A stretch of DNA of 20,560 nt from DASWED01 sp036394995 (GTDB lineage: Bacteria > Actinomycetota > UBA4738 > JACQTL01), in NCBI GenBank assembly GCA_036394995.1, contig DASWED010000118.1, positions 1-20,560 of the forward strand, written 5' to 3'. The notes under the pieces were generated by a model, which worked only from the letters and a program-made list of their open reading frames with translations, was not told where the DNA came from and did not search any database. Made by a program: the position numbers and the translations under genes. Shown in pieces: positions 13,772 through 20,560 of the stretch (position 1 is its first letter; each line of letters starts with the position of its first letter).

Positions 13772-15820
13772 GTGACGGCGGCGCGACGAACGGCCGCCGG
13801 CGACCGGGCTGAGCGGCGCCTGGCCGGCGCCAAGGGCCGGGTGGAGGAGCTCCGCGAACAGATCAACCATCACGCGTACCGGTACTACGTGCTGGACGAC
13901 CCCGAGGTCGCCGACGCCGAGTACGACGAGCTGGTCCGCGAGCTCCAGGCCCTGGAGTCGGAGTTCCCCGAGCTCATCATCCCCGACAGCCCCACCCAGC
14001 GAGTCGGCGGCGCCCCGGCGGTCCTGTTCGCGCCGGTCACGCACCGGAGCCGGATGCTCTCGCTGGACAACGCGTTCAGCCGGGAGGAGCTGGAGGCCTG
14101 GGGCAAGCGGGTCGAACGGCTGGTCGGCTCGGGCGCCCGGTACGCCTGCGAGCTGAAGATCGACGGCGTGGCGGTGGCGTTGACCTTCGAGGACGGCGCC
14201 TACCTCCGGGGGGCCACCCGGGGCGACGGGACCACCGGGGAGGACATCACCGCGAACATCCGCACCGTGCGGGGCGTGCCGCAGCGCCTCCGCCTGGACG
14301 AACCGCCGGCGCTGCTGGAGGTCCGGGGCGAGATGTACCTGCCCGTGAAGGCGTTCGAACGGCTGAACGAGCAGCTCCTCGAGGACGGCAAGCGGGCGTT
14401 CTCGAACCCCCGGAACGCCGCGGCGGGATCGCTCCGGCAGAAGGACCCGGCCGTCACGGCGTCCCGGCCGCTCCGCCTGTGGTGCCACGGGCTGGGGTGG
14501 GCGGAAGGAGAGCGGTTCGAGTCGCACTCGCAGTCCCTGGCCTGGCTCCGGGAGGCCGGGCTGCCGGTGGACCCCAACATCGAGGTGGTGGACTCCCTGG
14601 ACGACGTGTTCGCGTTCACCCAGCACTGGCAGGAGCACCGCCACTCCGTGGACTACGAGATCGACGGCGTGGTGGTGAAGGTGGACCGGATCGCGCTGCA
14701 GGAGGAACTGGGGGCCACCTCGCACGCCCCCCGGTGGGCCATCGCGTACAAGTTCCCGCCGGAGGAGCGGACCACCCTGCTGCGGGCCATCGAGGTCCAC
14801 ACCGGGAGGACCGGGATCGTCACGCCGTTCGCCCGGCTGGAGCCGGTGTTCGTGAGCGGCGTGACCGTGACCACCGCCACCCTGCACAACGAGGACGAGG
14901 TGAAGCGCAAGGACGTCCGGAAGGGCGACACCGTGATCGTGCGCCGGGCCGGCGACGTGATCCCGGAGGTGGTGGGCCCGGTCCTGTCAAAGCGGCCTCG
15001 CGGCGCCAGGCCGTGGAGGTTCCCGACGAAGTGTCTGTCGTGCGGCACCGCGCTGGTCCGGAAGGAGGGCGAGGCCTACTGGCGATGCCCGAACAAGCGC
15101 GGGTGTCCCATGCAGAACGTGGAGTGGCTGTTCGCGTTCGCGTCGCGGGGGGCCATGGACATCGAGGGACTGGGCTACAAGACCGGCGGCCAGCTGCTGG
15201 ACGTGGGGTGGGTGCAGGACCCGGCCGATGTGTATTCGCTCACCGCCGAGCAGCTCCAACAGCTCCCGCTGTTCGCGGAGAAGCGCATCGAGAACCTGCT
15301 GGCGGCGATCGAGGCCTCGAAGGCCCGCCCGCTGTGGCGCCTGCTGGTGGCGCTGAACATCCCCCACGTGGGGTCCACCGTGGCCCGGCTGCTGACCCAG
15401 GCGTTCCCGTCGATCGACAAGCTGGCCGCGGCGACCGAGGAGGAGGTCGCGTCCGTGGAGGGCGTGGGCCCGATCATCGCCCGGAGCGTGGTGGAGTGGT
15501 TCGCCGACGAACACAACCGGAAGCTGCTCGCGAAACTCCGGGAGGCCGGCGTGCGCATGGAGGACCCCGAACCTGAGCGGCCGGCGGAGGGCCCGCTGAG
15601 CGGGTCGACAATGGTGCTCACCGGCACGCTGTCGGCGCTCTCCCGCGACGAGGCCACCCGCGCCGCCGAGGAGGCCGGCGCCAAGGTCACGTCCAGCGTC
15701 AGCAAGAACACGAGCTTCGTCGTGGCGGGGGAGAGCCCCGGCTCGAAGCTGGCCAAGGCGGAGCAGTTCGGCGTCGAGGTGATCGACGAGGCCGAGTTCC
15801 TGCGGCGACTGGGTAGGTAG
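13772..15820 (+). CDS. ligA: NAD-dependent DNA ligase LigA
   Basis: LigA seals nicks in DNA during replication and repair, using NAD as the adenylate donor. It has 682 residues from GTG 13772. In order: the Ia NAD-binding region (HHAYRYYVLDDPEVADAEYDEL), the nucleotidyltransferase with the adenylated Lys129 in CELKIDGVAVAL, an OB fold (RTGIVTPFARLEPVFVSGVTVTTATLHNEDE, with KGDTVIVRRAGDVIPEV), a four-cysteine zinc finger (Cys421, 424, 439, 445), helix-hairpin-helix repeats (LNIPHVGSTVARLL and VEGVGPIIARSV) and a C-terminal BRCT domain from about residue 608 (SGSTMVLTGTLSALSRDEA). All domains are intact. The membrane protein gene starts five bases after its stop. Confidence 0.97.
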   Translation: MTAARRTAAGDRAERRLAGAKGRVEELREQINHHAYRYYVLDDPEVADAEYDELVRELQALESEFPELIIPDSPTQRVGGAPAVLFAPVTHRSRMLSLDNAFSREELEAWGKRVERLVGSGARYACELKIDGVAVALTFEDGAYLRGATRGDGTTGEDITANIRTVRGVPQRLRLDEPPALLEVRGEMYLPVKAFERLNEQLLEDGKRAFSNPRNAAAGSLRQKDPAVTASRPLRLWCHGLGWAEGERFESHSQSLAWLREAGLPVDPNIEVVDSLDDVFAFTQHWQEHRHSVDYEIDGVVVKVDRIALQEELGATSHAPRWAIAYKFPPEERTTLLRAIEVHTGRTGIVTPFARLEPVFVSGVTVTTATLHNEDEVKRKDVRKGDTVIVRRAGDVIPEVVGPVLSKRPRGARPWRFPTKCLSCGTALVRKEGEAYWRCPNKRGCPMQNVEWLFAFASRGAMDIEGLGYKTGGQLLDVGWVQDPADVYSLTAEQLQQLPLFAEKRIENLLAAIEASKARPLWRLLVALNIPHVGSTVARLLTQAFPSIDKLAAATEEEVASVEGVGPIIARSVVEWFADEHNRKLLAKLREAGVRMEDPEPERPAEGPLSGSTMVLTGTLSALSRDEATRAAEEAGAKVTSSVSKNTSFVVAGESPGSKLAKAEQFGVEVIDEAEFLRRLGR

Positions 15821-15825
15821 TAGCC

Positions 15826-16737
15826 ATGGCTGGCCCGCCGCCGCCCGACGATCGAACGCCGCCCCGGCCCGACATATGGATGCCTGGGTCTCCCTCCGTG
15901 CCGCCGCCCCGGGCCTGGCGGAAGGGCGAGCCGATCCCGCTCGTCCCGCACACGTTCGGCTCGGCGTTCTCCGCGACGTTCGCTCTGGTTCGGCTGTACT
16001 GGCCGATGATCGCGACGATCGCCGCGGTCTTCTGGATCCCGTTCGAGTTCCTCGAGGCCTTCGCCACGAGGGGGATCGAGCAAGCCGTGCGGACCGGAAC
16101 GGTGGAGGTCCGCGCCGAGCCGGTCTGGAAATCGGGGCTGGTCGGAATCGTGGGCGTCATCGTCGCCCTCCTCGTCGGTCCCCTCGTGACGGGCGCGCTC
16201 ATTCGGGCGGTGGCCCGAGCCCACCTGGGACAGCCGATCTCGCTCCGAACCGCCATCGAGGAGGCGTGGCCGTTCTTCGGGTCGATCCTGCTGGTGCTGC
16301 TGCTGACGTTCGTTGTGGTGGTCGGTGGGCTGATCCTTCTCGTGATCCCGGGGCTCGTGTTCCTGGTCCGGTTCTCCTTGGCGCAACCGGTGCTGCTGGT
16401 GGAGGGCATGCGCGGCCGGGAGGCCCTCCGCCGGTCATGGCGCCTGGTGAAGGGGCGGTCCTGGTGGGTGTTCGGCCTTCCGTACGTGGTGGGACTGGTG
16501 GCCGCGCTGCCCACGCTGATCGCCACCGTGCCGTTGACCCTGGCCGCCCGCAACGCGTCCGCGGACTCCGCCTGGATCCTCAGGGGGATCGCCTCCTCCG
16601 TGGGGGTGGTGGTGCAACAGGTGTTCTCCGCGACCGCGATCATGGTCGTGTACTTCGACCGCCGGGTCCGGAACGACATGCTGGACCACCCCAGGCTGGC
16701 CGCGGAGCTGGAACGGTCGGACCGCCGGCGGCGCTGA
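15826..16737 (+). CDS. Multi-spanning membrane protein of the GDPD-anchor/DUF-like type
   Basis: This is a 303-residue integral membrane protein. A proline-rich cytoplasmic N-terminus (about 40 residues) precedes a pattern seen in membrane domains of the glycerophosphoryl-diester-phosphodiesterase/YciC type: PLVPHTFGSAFSATFALVRLYWPMIATIAAVFWIP, then LLTFVVVVGGLILLVIPGLVFLVRFSLAQPVLLVEGMRGREALRRSWRLVKGRSWWVFG, a segment typical of that superfamily. About six hydrophobic stretches are seen. The ATG at 15826 is five bases after the ligA stop, suggesting co-transcription. It ends 24 bases before the left end of the IS30 element. No function can be assigned. Confidence 0.75.
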   Translation: MAGPPPPDDRTPPRPDIWMPGSPSVPPPRAWRKGEPIPLVPHTFGSAFSATFALVRLYWPMIATIAAVFWIPFEFLEAFATRGIEQAVRTGTVEVRAEPVWKSGLVGIVGVIVALLVGPLVTGALIRAVARAHLGQPISLRTAIEEAWPFFGSILLVLLLTFVVVVGGLILLVIPGLVFLVRFSLAQPVLLVEGMRGREALRRSWRLVKGRSWWVFGLPYVVGLVAALPTLIATVPLTLAARNASADSAWILRGIASSVGVVVQQVFSATAIMVVYFDRRVRNDMLDHPRLAAELERSDRRRR

Positions 16738-16761
16738 GCTCTGATTTGAAAGTTGCCTTGA

Positions 16762-16784
16762 GTTCTACCGGTCGATGCACCACC
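16762..16784 (+). repeat. Left terminal inverted repeat of the IS30 element
   Basis: It begins GTTCTACCGGTCGATGC and matches the reverse complement of the right end (GTTCAAGGGGTCGATGC) at 18 of 23 positions. Confidence 0.75.
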
Positions 16785-16818
16785 AAGGATGGTGTGGTCT
16801 CGACCGGGAGGTGGGCGG

Positions 16819-17980
16819 ATGGCACAGAGGGGACGGCCGGGGTTGAGCCCCGAGCAGAAGCGGGAGCTGTGGACGCGGTGGAAGGCCGGGGACTCGCTCA
16901 GCGAGATCGGACGGGTACTGGGCAAGCAGGCTGGCTCGATCCACGGCGTCGTGGCATCCAACGGCGGGTACGTGCCGGCCACGCGATGTCGCTCCTCACG
17001 CGTGCTGTCGTCCACGGAGCGCGAGGAGATCTCCCGCGGCCTGGCTGAGGGCGCCTCGTTGCGAACGATCGCCGGTCGGCTCCGGCGGGCGCCGTCGTCC
17101 ATCAGCCGTGAGGTCCGCCGCCACGGCGGTCGCCACCGGTACCGGGCGGCCCGGGCGGACGAGTGGGCTTGGGAGCGGGCTCGACGACCGAAGACCTGCA
17201 AGCTCGCCGCCGTGCCGCGGCTCCGTGAGCTGGTGGCGGAGAAGCTCGCCGAGGACTGGTCGCCAGAGCAGATCTCGGGATGGCTTGCTCGGACCCACCC
17301 TTCCGAGCACGCTCTCCAGGTGTCGACCGAGACGATCTACCGGAGCCTGTTCGTCCAAGCCCGCGGCGTGCTCCGCAAGGAGCTCACGGCTCACCTGCGG
17401 ACCCGCCGGACCATGCGGCGCTCACGCCACGCCACGAGGAGCGGCCAGGGCCGCGGAGGCATCACCGACGCCGTGTCGATCCGGGAGCGCCCCGCCGAGG
17501 TCGAGGACCGTGCGGTCCCCGGGCACTGGGAGGGGGACCTGCTCGCCGGCTCGGGCGAACACTCACATGGCCACGCTCGTGGAGCGGCAGAGCCGCTTCG
17601 TGATGCTGGTCAAGGTCGACGGCAAGGACACGGTCACGGTGGTCGACGCTCTCACCGGGCAGGTGCAGACGCTGCCCGAGCAACTCCGGGCGAGCCTCAC
17701 ATGGGACCGCGGCATGGAGCTCGCCGACCACCAACGGTTCACCATCGCCACGGACGTCGCGGTGTACTTCTGCGACCCTCGGAGCCCGTGGCAGCGCGGC
17801 ACGAACGAGAACACGAACGGACTGCTCCGCCAGTACTTCCCGAAGCAGACCGACCTCTCCGTCTACAGCCAGGCCGACCTGGACGCCGTGGCCGCACGGC
17901 TGAACGCGAGGCCGCGCAAGACGCTTGAGTTCGAGACTCCCGCTGCTAGGCTCGCGGCGGTTGTTGCATCGACCCCTTGA
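16819..17980 (+). pseudogene. IS30-family transposase, single-base frameshift
   Basis: The transposase would be about 385 residues if the frame were whole. The first frame starts at ATG 16819 (GGGAGG shortly upstream) with an HTH region (SPEQKRELWTRWKAGDSLSEIGRVLG, then STEREEISRGLAEGASLRTIAGRLRRAPSSISREVRRHG, the Tra8/HTH_38 pattern) and runs into the catalytic core GHWEGDLLAGSG. There one extra base, around 17551-17557, shifts the frame. The original sequence resumes at 17558 as NTHMATLVERQSRFVMLVKV and ends at 17980. Catalytic residues are Asp240 in the first frame, then Asp (codon 17705) in TWDRGME and Glu (17807) in NENTNG in the second. These are spaced DD(33)E as in IS30. The first frame alone stops at 17928. 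Programmed frameshifting is not usual in IS30, so it is probably inactive, unless this is a sequencing error. Confidence 0.88.
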
Positions 17981-17982
17981 AC
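17960..17982 (+). repeat. Right terminal inverted repeat of the IS30 element
   Basis: It contains GCATCGACCCCTTGAAC, the inverse of the left end. The transposase stop codon (17978-17980) lies within it. Confidence 0.75.
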
Positions 17983-18158
17983 GCGCCGCGCCTTTCGTAA
18001 GGATGTGCGACGGCGACGGGACCCTCCTCCGCCTGACCCACCGGGGCCTCCCGGAAGAGGCGAAGGGCGAGCACGCGGCGGGATGGGACCATTTCCTGCC
18101 ACGCTTGCAGACGGCGGCGCCGGGCGGCGACCCGGGCGCCGATCCGTGGTCCGAGTGA
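17983..18158 (+). pseudogene. 3' remnant of an SRPBCC/AHSA1-family gene cut by the IS30 element
   Basis: In one frame the bases after the element encode DGTLLRLTHRGLPEEAKGEHAAGWDHFLPRLQTAAPGGDPGADPWSE and then stop at 18158. This resembles the C-terminal end of SRPBCC proteins of the AHSA1 (activator of Hsp90 ATPase homologue) type, where the last helix reads HxxGWDHxLxRL and often ends in GGDPGPDPW. The N-terminal two thirds are missing, and the sequence left of the element does not contain them. An open frame from 17925 crosses the IS boundary but is only a chance junction. The fragment is unlikely to be functional. Confidence 0.75.
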
Positions 18159-18164
18159 CCGACA

Positions 18165-18180
18165 CCGGCCGCGTGGCCGG
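18165..18180 (+). terminator. Small hairpin after the SRPBCC remnant
   Basis: CCGGCC (18165-18170) pairs with GGCCGG (18175-18180) around GCGT, seven bases after the remnant's stop. There is no T-run; it could be the old terminator of that gene. Confidence 0.3.
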
Positions 18181-18225
18181 ATCGGAAGCGGCTCCCGCTG
18201 CGGGGGCCGGGAAAGGGGGAACGGG

Positions 18226-18651
18226 ATGAGCGAGGAGAACAAGGTGGTCGTCCGCGCGGTGGAGGAGGCCTGGGACTCGCAGGACCTCGACAGCCTCGAT
18301 CAGTACTTCGCGCCGGAGTTCGACAACAGTGCATCGGGGATCCCCGGGCTGCCGCCGGGCCTGGAGGGCGCCAAGATGGCGCACGCGGGTGCGATGCAGT
18401 CCTTCCCGGACCGCAAGGTCTCGATCGAGGAGCTCATGGCGGAGGGCGACAAGGTGGTGGTCCGGGCCCGGATCACCGGGACGAACCAGGGCGGGTTCCC
18501 TCTGATGAACGTGTCGCCGAACGGGAACCCCATCGACATCGGGTTCGTGGGCATCTACACGCTCCGTGACGGGAAGATCGTGTCGCACTGGGGCCTGAAC
18601 GACGCCGCGACGCTGATGCAGCAGCTCATGGCGGAGCCGGCGCAGGCCTGA
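18226..18651 (+). CDS. SnoaL-like ester cyclase family protein
   Basis: A 141-residue NTF2-fold protein starting at ATG 18226, with a GGGGGA ribosome binding site near 18212. The pattern NKVVVRAVEEAWDSQDLDSLDQYFAPEFDN, then GLEGAKMAHAGAMQSFPDRKVSIEELMAEGDKVVVRARITGTNQGGF and GFVGIYTLRDGKIVSHWGLNDAATLMQQL is that of the SnoaL-like ester cyclase group (PF07366 type), in which FPD...W..xD..xLMxQL is typical. Real substrates of most such stand-alone proteins are unknown. It is a different branch from the SnoaL-like gene at 12552. A strong hairpin follows at 18661. Confidence 0.88.
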   Translation: MSEENKVVVRAVEEAWDSQDLDSLDQYFAPEFDNSASGIPGLPPGLEGAKMAHAGAMQSFPDRKVSIEELMAEGDKVVVRARITGTNQGGFPLMNVSPNGNPIDIGFVGIYTLRDGKIVSHWGLNDAATLMQQLMAEPAQA

Positions 18652-18660
18652 GCTCGGGGC

Positions 18661-18689
18661 GACGGGCCCGGCGTGGGGCCGGGCCCGTC
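18661..18689 (+). terminator. Strong 12-bp terminator-like hairpin before gatC
   Basis: GACGGGCCCGGC (18661-18672) pairs perfectly with GCCGGGCCCGTC (18678-18689) around GTGGG, nine bases after the ester-cyclase stop. There is no T-run. The gatC -10 box lies six bases further on. Confidence 0.65.
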
Positions 18690-18694
18690 CCAAC

Positions 18695-18706
18695 TAGACT
18701 GGCGCC
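18695..18706 (+). promoter_or_regulatory. gatC: Candidate leaderless promoter (-10 box) of gatC
   Basis: TAGACT at 18695-18700 fits TANNNT and is followed after exactly six bases by the gatC ATG at 18707, the same geometry as at mnmA. No ribosome binding site precedes the ATG. The -35 position falls within the preceding hairpin. Confidence 0.5.
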
Positions 18707-18997
18707 ATGCCGGTCGAGATCGACATCGAGCACGTCGCGCGCCTGGCCCGCCTGGCGCTGACCGACGAGGAGAAGGCCAGGATGAAGGCCCAGCTCGGGG
18801 TGATCCTCGAGCACGCCGCCCGGGTCCAGGAGGTCGCGGCCGAGGACGTGCCCCCCACCGCGCACGCCGTCCCGCGGGCGAACGTGTTCCGGCCCGACGT
18901 CCCTGAGCCCGGCCTGTCCCACGAGGACGCGATGTCGAACGCGCCGGAGGCAGAGGGCGAGCGGTTCAAGGTCCCCCGGATCGTGGAGCAGGAGTAG
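18707..18997 (+). CDS. gatC: Asp-tRNA(Asn)/Glu-tRNA(Gln) amidotransferase subunit C
   Basis: GatC is the small scaffold subunit of the GatCAB amidotransferase, which turns mischarged Glu-tRNA(Gln) or Asp-tRNA(Asn) into Gln-tRNA(Gln) or Asn-tRNA(Asn). The 96-residue protein matches the family: VEIDIEHVARLARLALTDEEKARMKAQLGVILEHAARVQEV at the N-terminus, then DVPPTAHAVPRANVFRPDVPEPGLSHEDAMSNAPEAEGERFKVPRIVE at the C-terminus. It starts at ATG 18707 and ends ten bases before gatA, so the two are clearly co-transcribed. Confidence 0.95.
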   Translation: MPVEIDIEHVARLARLALTDEEKARMKAQLGVILEHAARVQEVAAEDVPPTAHAVPRANVFRPDVPEPGLSHEDAMSNAPEAEGERFKVPRIVEQE

Positions 18998-19007
18998 GGG
19001 GAGGGGC

Positions 19008-20492
19008 GTGGCGACCGACCCGCTCTCGTTGCCGGCCGTCGACCTGGCGGCCGCGCTCCGCGCCCGTGAGGTCAGCGCGATGCAGCTGGCCGAGGCCGCG
19101 CTCCAGCGGATCACGGACGTGGATGACCGCGTCCACGCGTTCCTCAGCGTGACCGGTGGGATGGCCCGCGAGCAAGCCGAGGACGTCGACCGCCGGCTGG
19201 GCCTGGGTCAGGACCTGCCGCCCGCGGCCGGGATCCCGATCGCGCTGAAGGACGTGCTGACGGTGCGCGGGGTCACCGCGACGTGTGGGTCGAAGATCCT
19301 GGAGAGCTACGTGCCGCCGTACGACTCCACCGCGTGGTCACGGCTGCGAGCGGCCGGCGCCGTGCTGGTCGGGAAGACGAACTGCGACGAGTTCGCCATG
19401 GGCTCGTCCGGGGAGAACAGCGCGTACGGCGTCACGCGGAACCCGTGGGACCTCGACCGGGTGCCGGGAGGGTCGTCCAGCGGTTCGGCGGCGGCCGTGG
19501 CGGCGGGGATGGCCACCTGGGCGCTGGGGACCGACACGGGGGGGAGCGTGCGCCAGCCCGCCGCGCTGTGCGGCGTGGTCGGGGTGAAGCCCACGTACGG
19601 GCGTATCTCCCGCTACGGGCTCATCGCGTTCGCGTCCTCGCTGGACCACGTCGGGACGTTCACCAGGACCACCCGCGACGCCGCCCTGCTGCTCTCCACG
19701 CTGGCCGGGGTGGACCCGAAGGACGCCACCAGCGTGGACGAGCCATCGGCCGACTACACCGAGGGACTGGACGCAGGGGTGGCCGGGATGCGGATCGGCA
19801 TCGTGAAGGAGTCGTTCGCGGAGGGCGTGGAGCCCGGCGTGACCGGCGCGTTCAGTTCGTCGATCGAACGCCTGACCCGGCTCGGCGCCACGTGCGAGGA
19901 GGTCTCGCTGCCGAACTCCGACTACGCGTTCAGCGCGTACTACCTGCTGGCGCCGGCGGAGTGCTCCTCGAACCTGGCGAGGTACGACGGGGTGCGGTAC
20001 GGCCATCGGACCAGCGAGCCGTTCGACGACGTGGTGGAGATGATGATGAAGTCCCGCGGCGAGGGCTTCGGCGACGAGGTGAAGCGGAGAATCATCCTCG
20101 GCACGTACTCGCTCAGCGCCGGCTACTACGACGCCTACTACGGGCAGGCCCAGAAGGTCCGCACGCTGGTCATCCGCGACTACCAGCAGGCCTTCGAGCG
20201 GTTCGACGTCGTGATCAGCCCGACGTCACCGACGACCGCCTTCCGCATCGGCGAACGCACCGACGACCCCATCAAGATGTACCTGTCCGACATCTTCACG
20301 ATCCCCGCCGACCTGGCGGGGGTGCCCTCCATCAGCGTCCCCTGCGGCCTCGACGACGACGGCCTCCCCGTCGGCCTCCAGTTCACCGGCCCCCTCCTCG
20401 GCGAACGCCAGATCCTCCGAGCCGCCCACGCCTTCGAACAGGACCTGGGCTTCCAGCTCGCCCCACCCCTGCTGGCCGGCCTGGCGTCGTAG
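19008..20492 (+). CDS. gatA: Asp-tRNA(Asn)/Glu-tRNA(Gln) amidotransferase subunit A
   Basis: GatA is the glutaminase subunit of GatCAB, releasing ammonia from glutamine for transamidation of the tRNA-bound amino acid. It has 494 residues from GTG 19008, preceded by a GGGGGAGGGG ribosome binding site. The amidase-signature catalytic triad is Lys81 (in ALKDVLTV), cis-Ser156 (in GGSSSGSA) and nucleophile Ser180 (in DTGGSVRQPAA), spaced as in the Staphylococcus aureus enzyme. VKPTYGRISRYGLIAFASSLDHVG, RYDGVRYGHR and the C-terminal DIFTIPADLAGVPSISVPCG are also typical. The gene is complete. gatB, which completes the complex, does not follow: the next sequence is the end of an opposing gene. Confidence 0.97.
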   Translation: MATDPLSLPAVDLAAALRAREVSAMQLAEAALQRITDVDDRVHAFLSVTGGMAREQAEDVDRRLGLGQDLPPAAGIPIALKDVLTVRGVTATCGSKILESYVPPYDSTAWSRLRAAGAVLVGKTNCDEFAMGSSGENSAYGVTRNPWDLDRVPGGSSSGSAAAVAAGMATWALGTDTGGSVRQPAALCGVVGVKPTYGRISRYGLIAFASSLDHVGTFTRTTRDAALLLSTLAGVDPKDATSVDEPSADYTEGLDAGVAGMRIGIVKESFAEGVEPGVTGAFSSSIERLTRLGATCEEVSLPNSDYAFSAYYLLAPAECSSNLARYDGVRYGHRTSEPFDDVVEMMMKSRGEGFGDEVKRRIILGTYSLSAGYYDAYYGQAQKVRTLVIRDYQQAFERFDVVISPTSPTTAFRIGERTDDPIKMYLSDIFTIPADLAGVPSISVPCGLDDDGLPVGLQFTGPLLGERQILRAAHAFEQDLGFQLAPPLLAGLAS

Positions 20493-20495
20493 CCG

Positions 20496-20560
20496 CTACC
20501 GCGGCAGGAGGCCCCGGATCGGCATGGTCAGGACGTATTCGACCAGGGCGTCGCGGTCGG
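20496..20560 (-). CDS. C-terminal end of a convergent unidentified gene (partial)
   Basis: On the minus strand an open frame enters from the right edge and stops at 20496, four bases after the gatA stop. The 21 visible residues read DRDALVEYVLTMPIRGLLPR, an amphipathic helix-like tail such as that of TetR-family regulators. This is too short to name a family. It does show that gatB is not directly downstream of gatA. Confidence 0.45.
   Translation of the reverse strand, partial: DRDALVEYVLTMPIRGLLPR

Larger units (their letters stand above)
16762..17982 (+). mobile_element. IS30-family insertion sequence (1221 bp, transposase frameshifted)
   Basis: The element is bounded by 23-bp imperfect inverted repeats (18 of 23 match) at 16762-16784 and 17960-17982 and contains one IS30-type transposase reading frame broken by a single extra base. 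Its 1.2 kb size is normal for the family. I see no target duplication of 2-3 bases: the flanks are TGA on the left and GCG on the right. The right flank enters the 3' part of an SRPBCC gene whose 5' part is not on the left side, so the insertion was accompanied or followed by a deletion or rearrangement. Confidence 0.85.

Noticed and set aside
17546..17570. Programmed frameshift in the transposase
   Set aside because: There is no slippery heptamer or obvious +1 signal, and IS30 elements normally use a single frame; a mutation or sequencing error is simpler.
17925..18158. Apparent complete 77-codon gene spanning the IS30 right end
   Set aside because: The first codons come from the transposase region in another frame; only the part after 17982 shows SRPBCC-like sequence, so it is a junction artefact.
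1..20560. tRNA, rRNA, CRISPR arrays, prophage or toxin-antitoxin genes
   Set aside because: I looked for cloverleaf-like runs, evenly spaced repeats and typical genes and saw none in this window.

Overview
The window is high-GC DNA of bacterial chromosomal type, most likely from an actinomycetote. The evidence is the heavy use of GTG and TTG starts, the GC-rich third codon positions, and a set of genes that lie near one another in Mycobacterium and relatives: electron-transfer flavoprotein (etfB-etfA), mnmA, ligA and gatC-gatA. I cannot place it below phylum. It looks like a conserved core region with small accessory insertions rather than an island.

Layout. 1-2435: the end of a probable metal-binding lipoprotein gene, a zinc-type ABC ATPase with a histidine-rich tail, its membrane permease, and a convergent Fur/Zur-family repressor whose start overlaps a tandem 12-bp repeat. 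2514-4168: a divergent secreted subtilisin-like protease. 4180-8043: an NAD(P)-binding epimerase-like protein, then a tight series of enoyl-CoA hydratase, methyltransferase, hexapeptide acyltransferase and GNAT acetyltransferase. 8182-9460: small unassigned genes, two with zinc-ribbon cysteines, one resembling DUF2007 proteins and one probable lipoprotein. 9508-11243 (minus): etfB-etfA. 11395-15820: mnmA, a SnoaL-like protein, a UPF0280/ApbE-like protein and ligA. 15826-16737: a membrane protein. 16762-17982: an IS30-family element with a frameshifted transposase, followed by the decapitated 3' end of an SRPBCC/AHSA1 gene. 18226-20492: an ester-cyclase-like protein, gatC and gatA. 20496-20560 (minus): the tail of a convergent gene.

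How the genes work together. The transporter and repressor form a zinc (or possibly manganese) uptake module. EtfAB passes electrons from acyl-CoA dehydrogenases, and the enoyl-CoA hydratase acts at the next step of fatty-acid oxidation, although it sits in a different operon. MnmA and GatCA serve tRNA modification and tRNA-dependent amidation; LigA seals DNA.

I did not find a convincing new multi-gene system. The observations most worth checking are the tandem operator-like repeat at the zur start, the His-rich ATPase tail, two leaderless-type promoters (mnmA, gatC), two hairpins abutting the -10 box of the next gene, and the IS30 scar.
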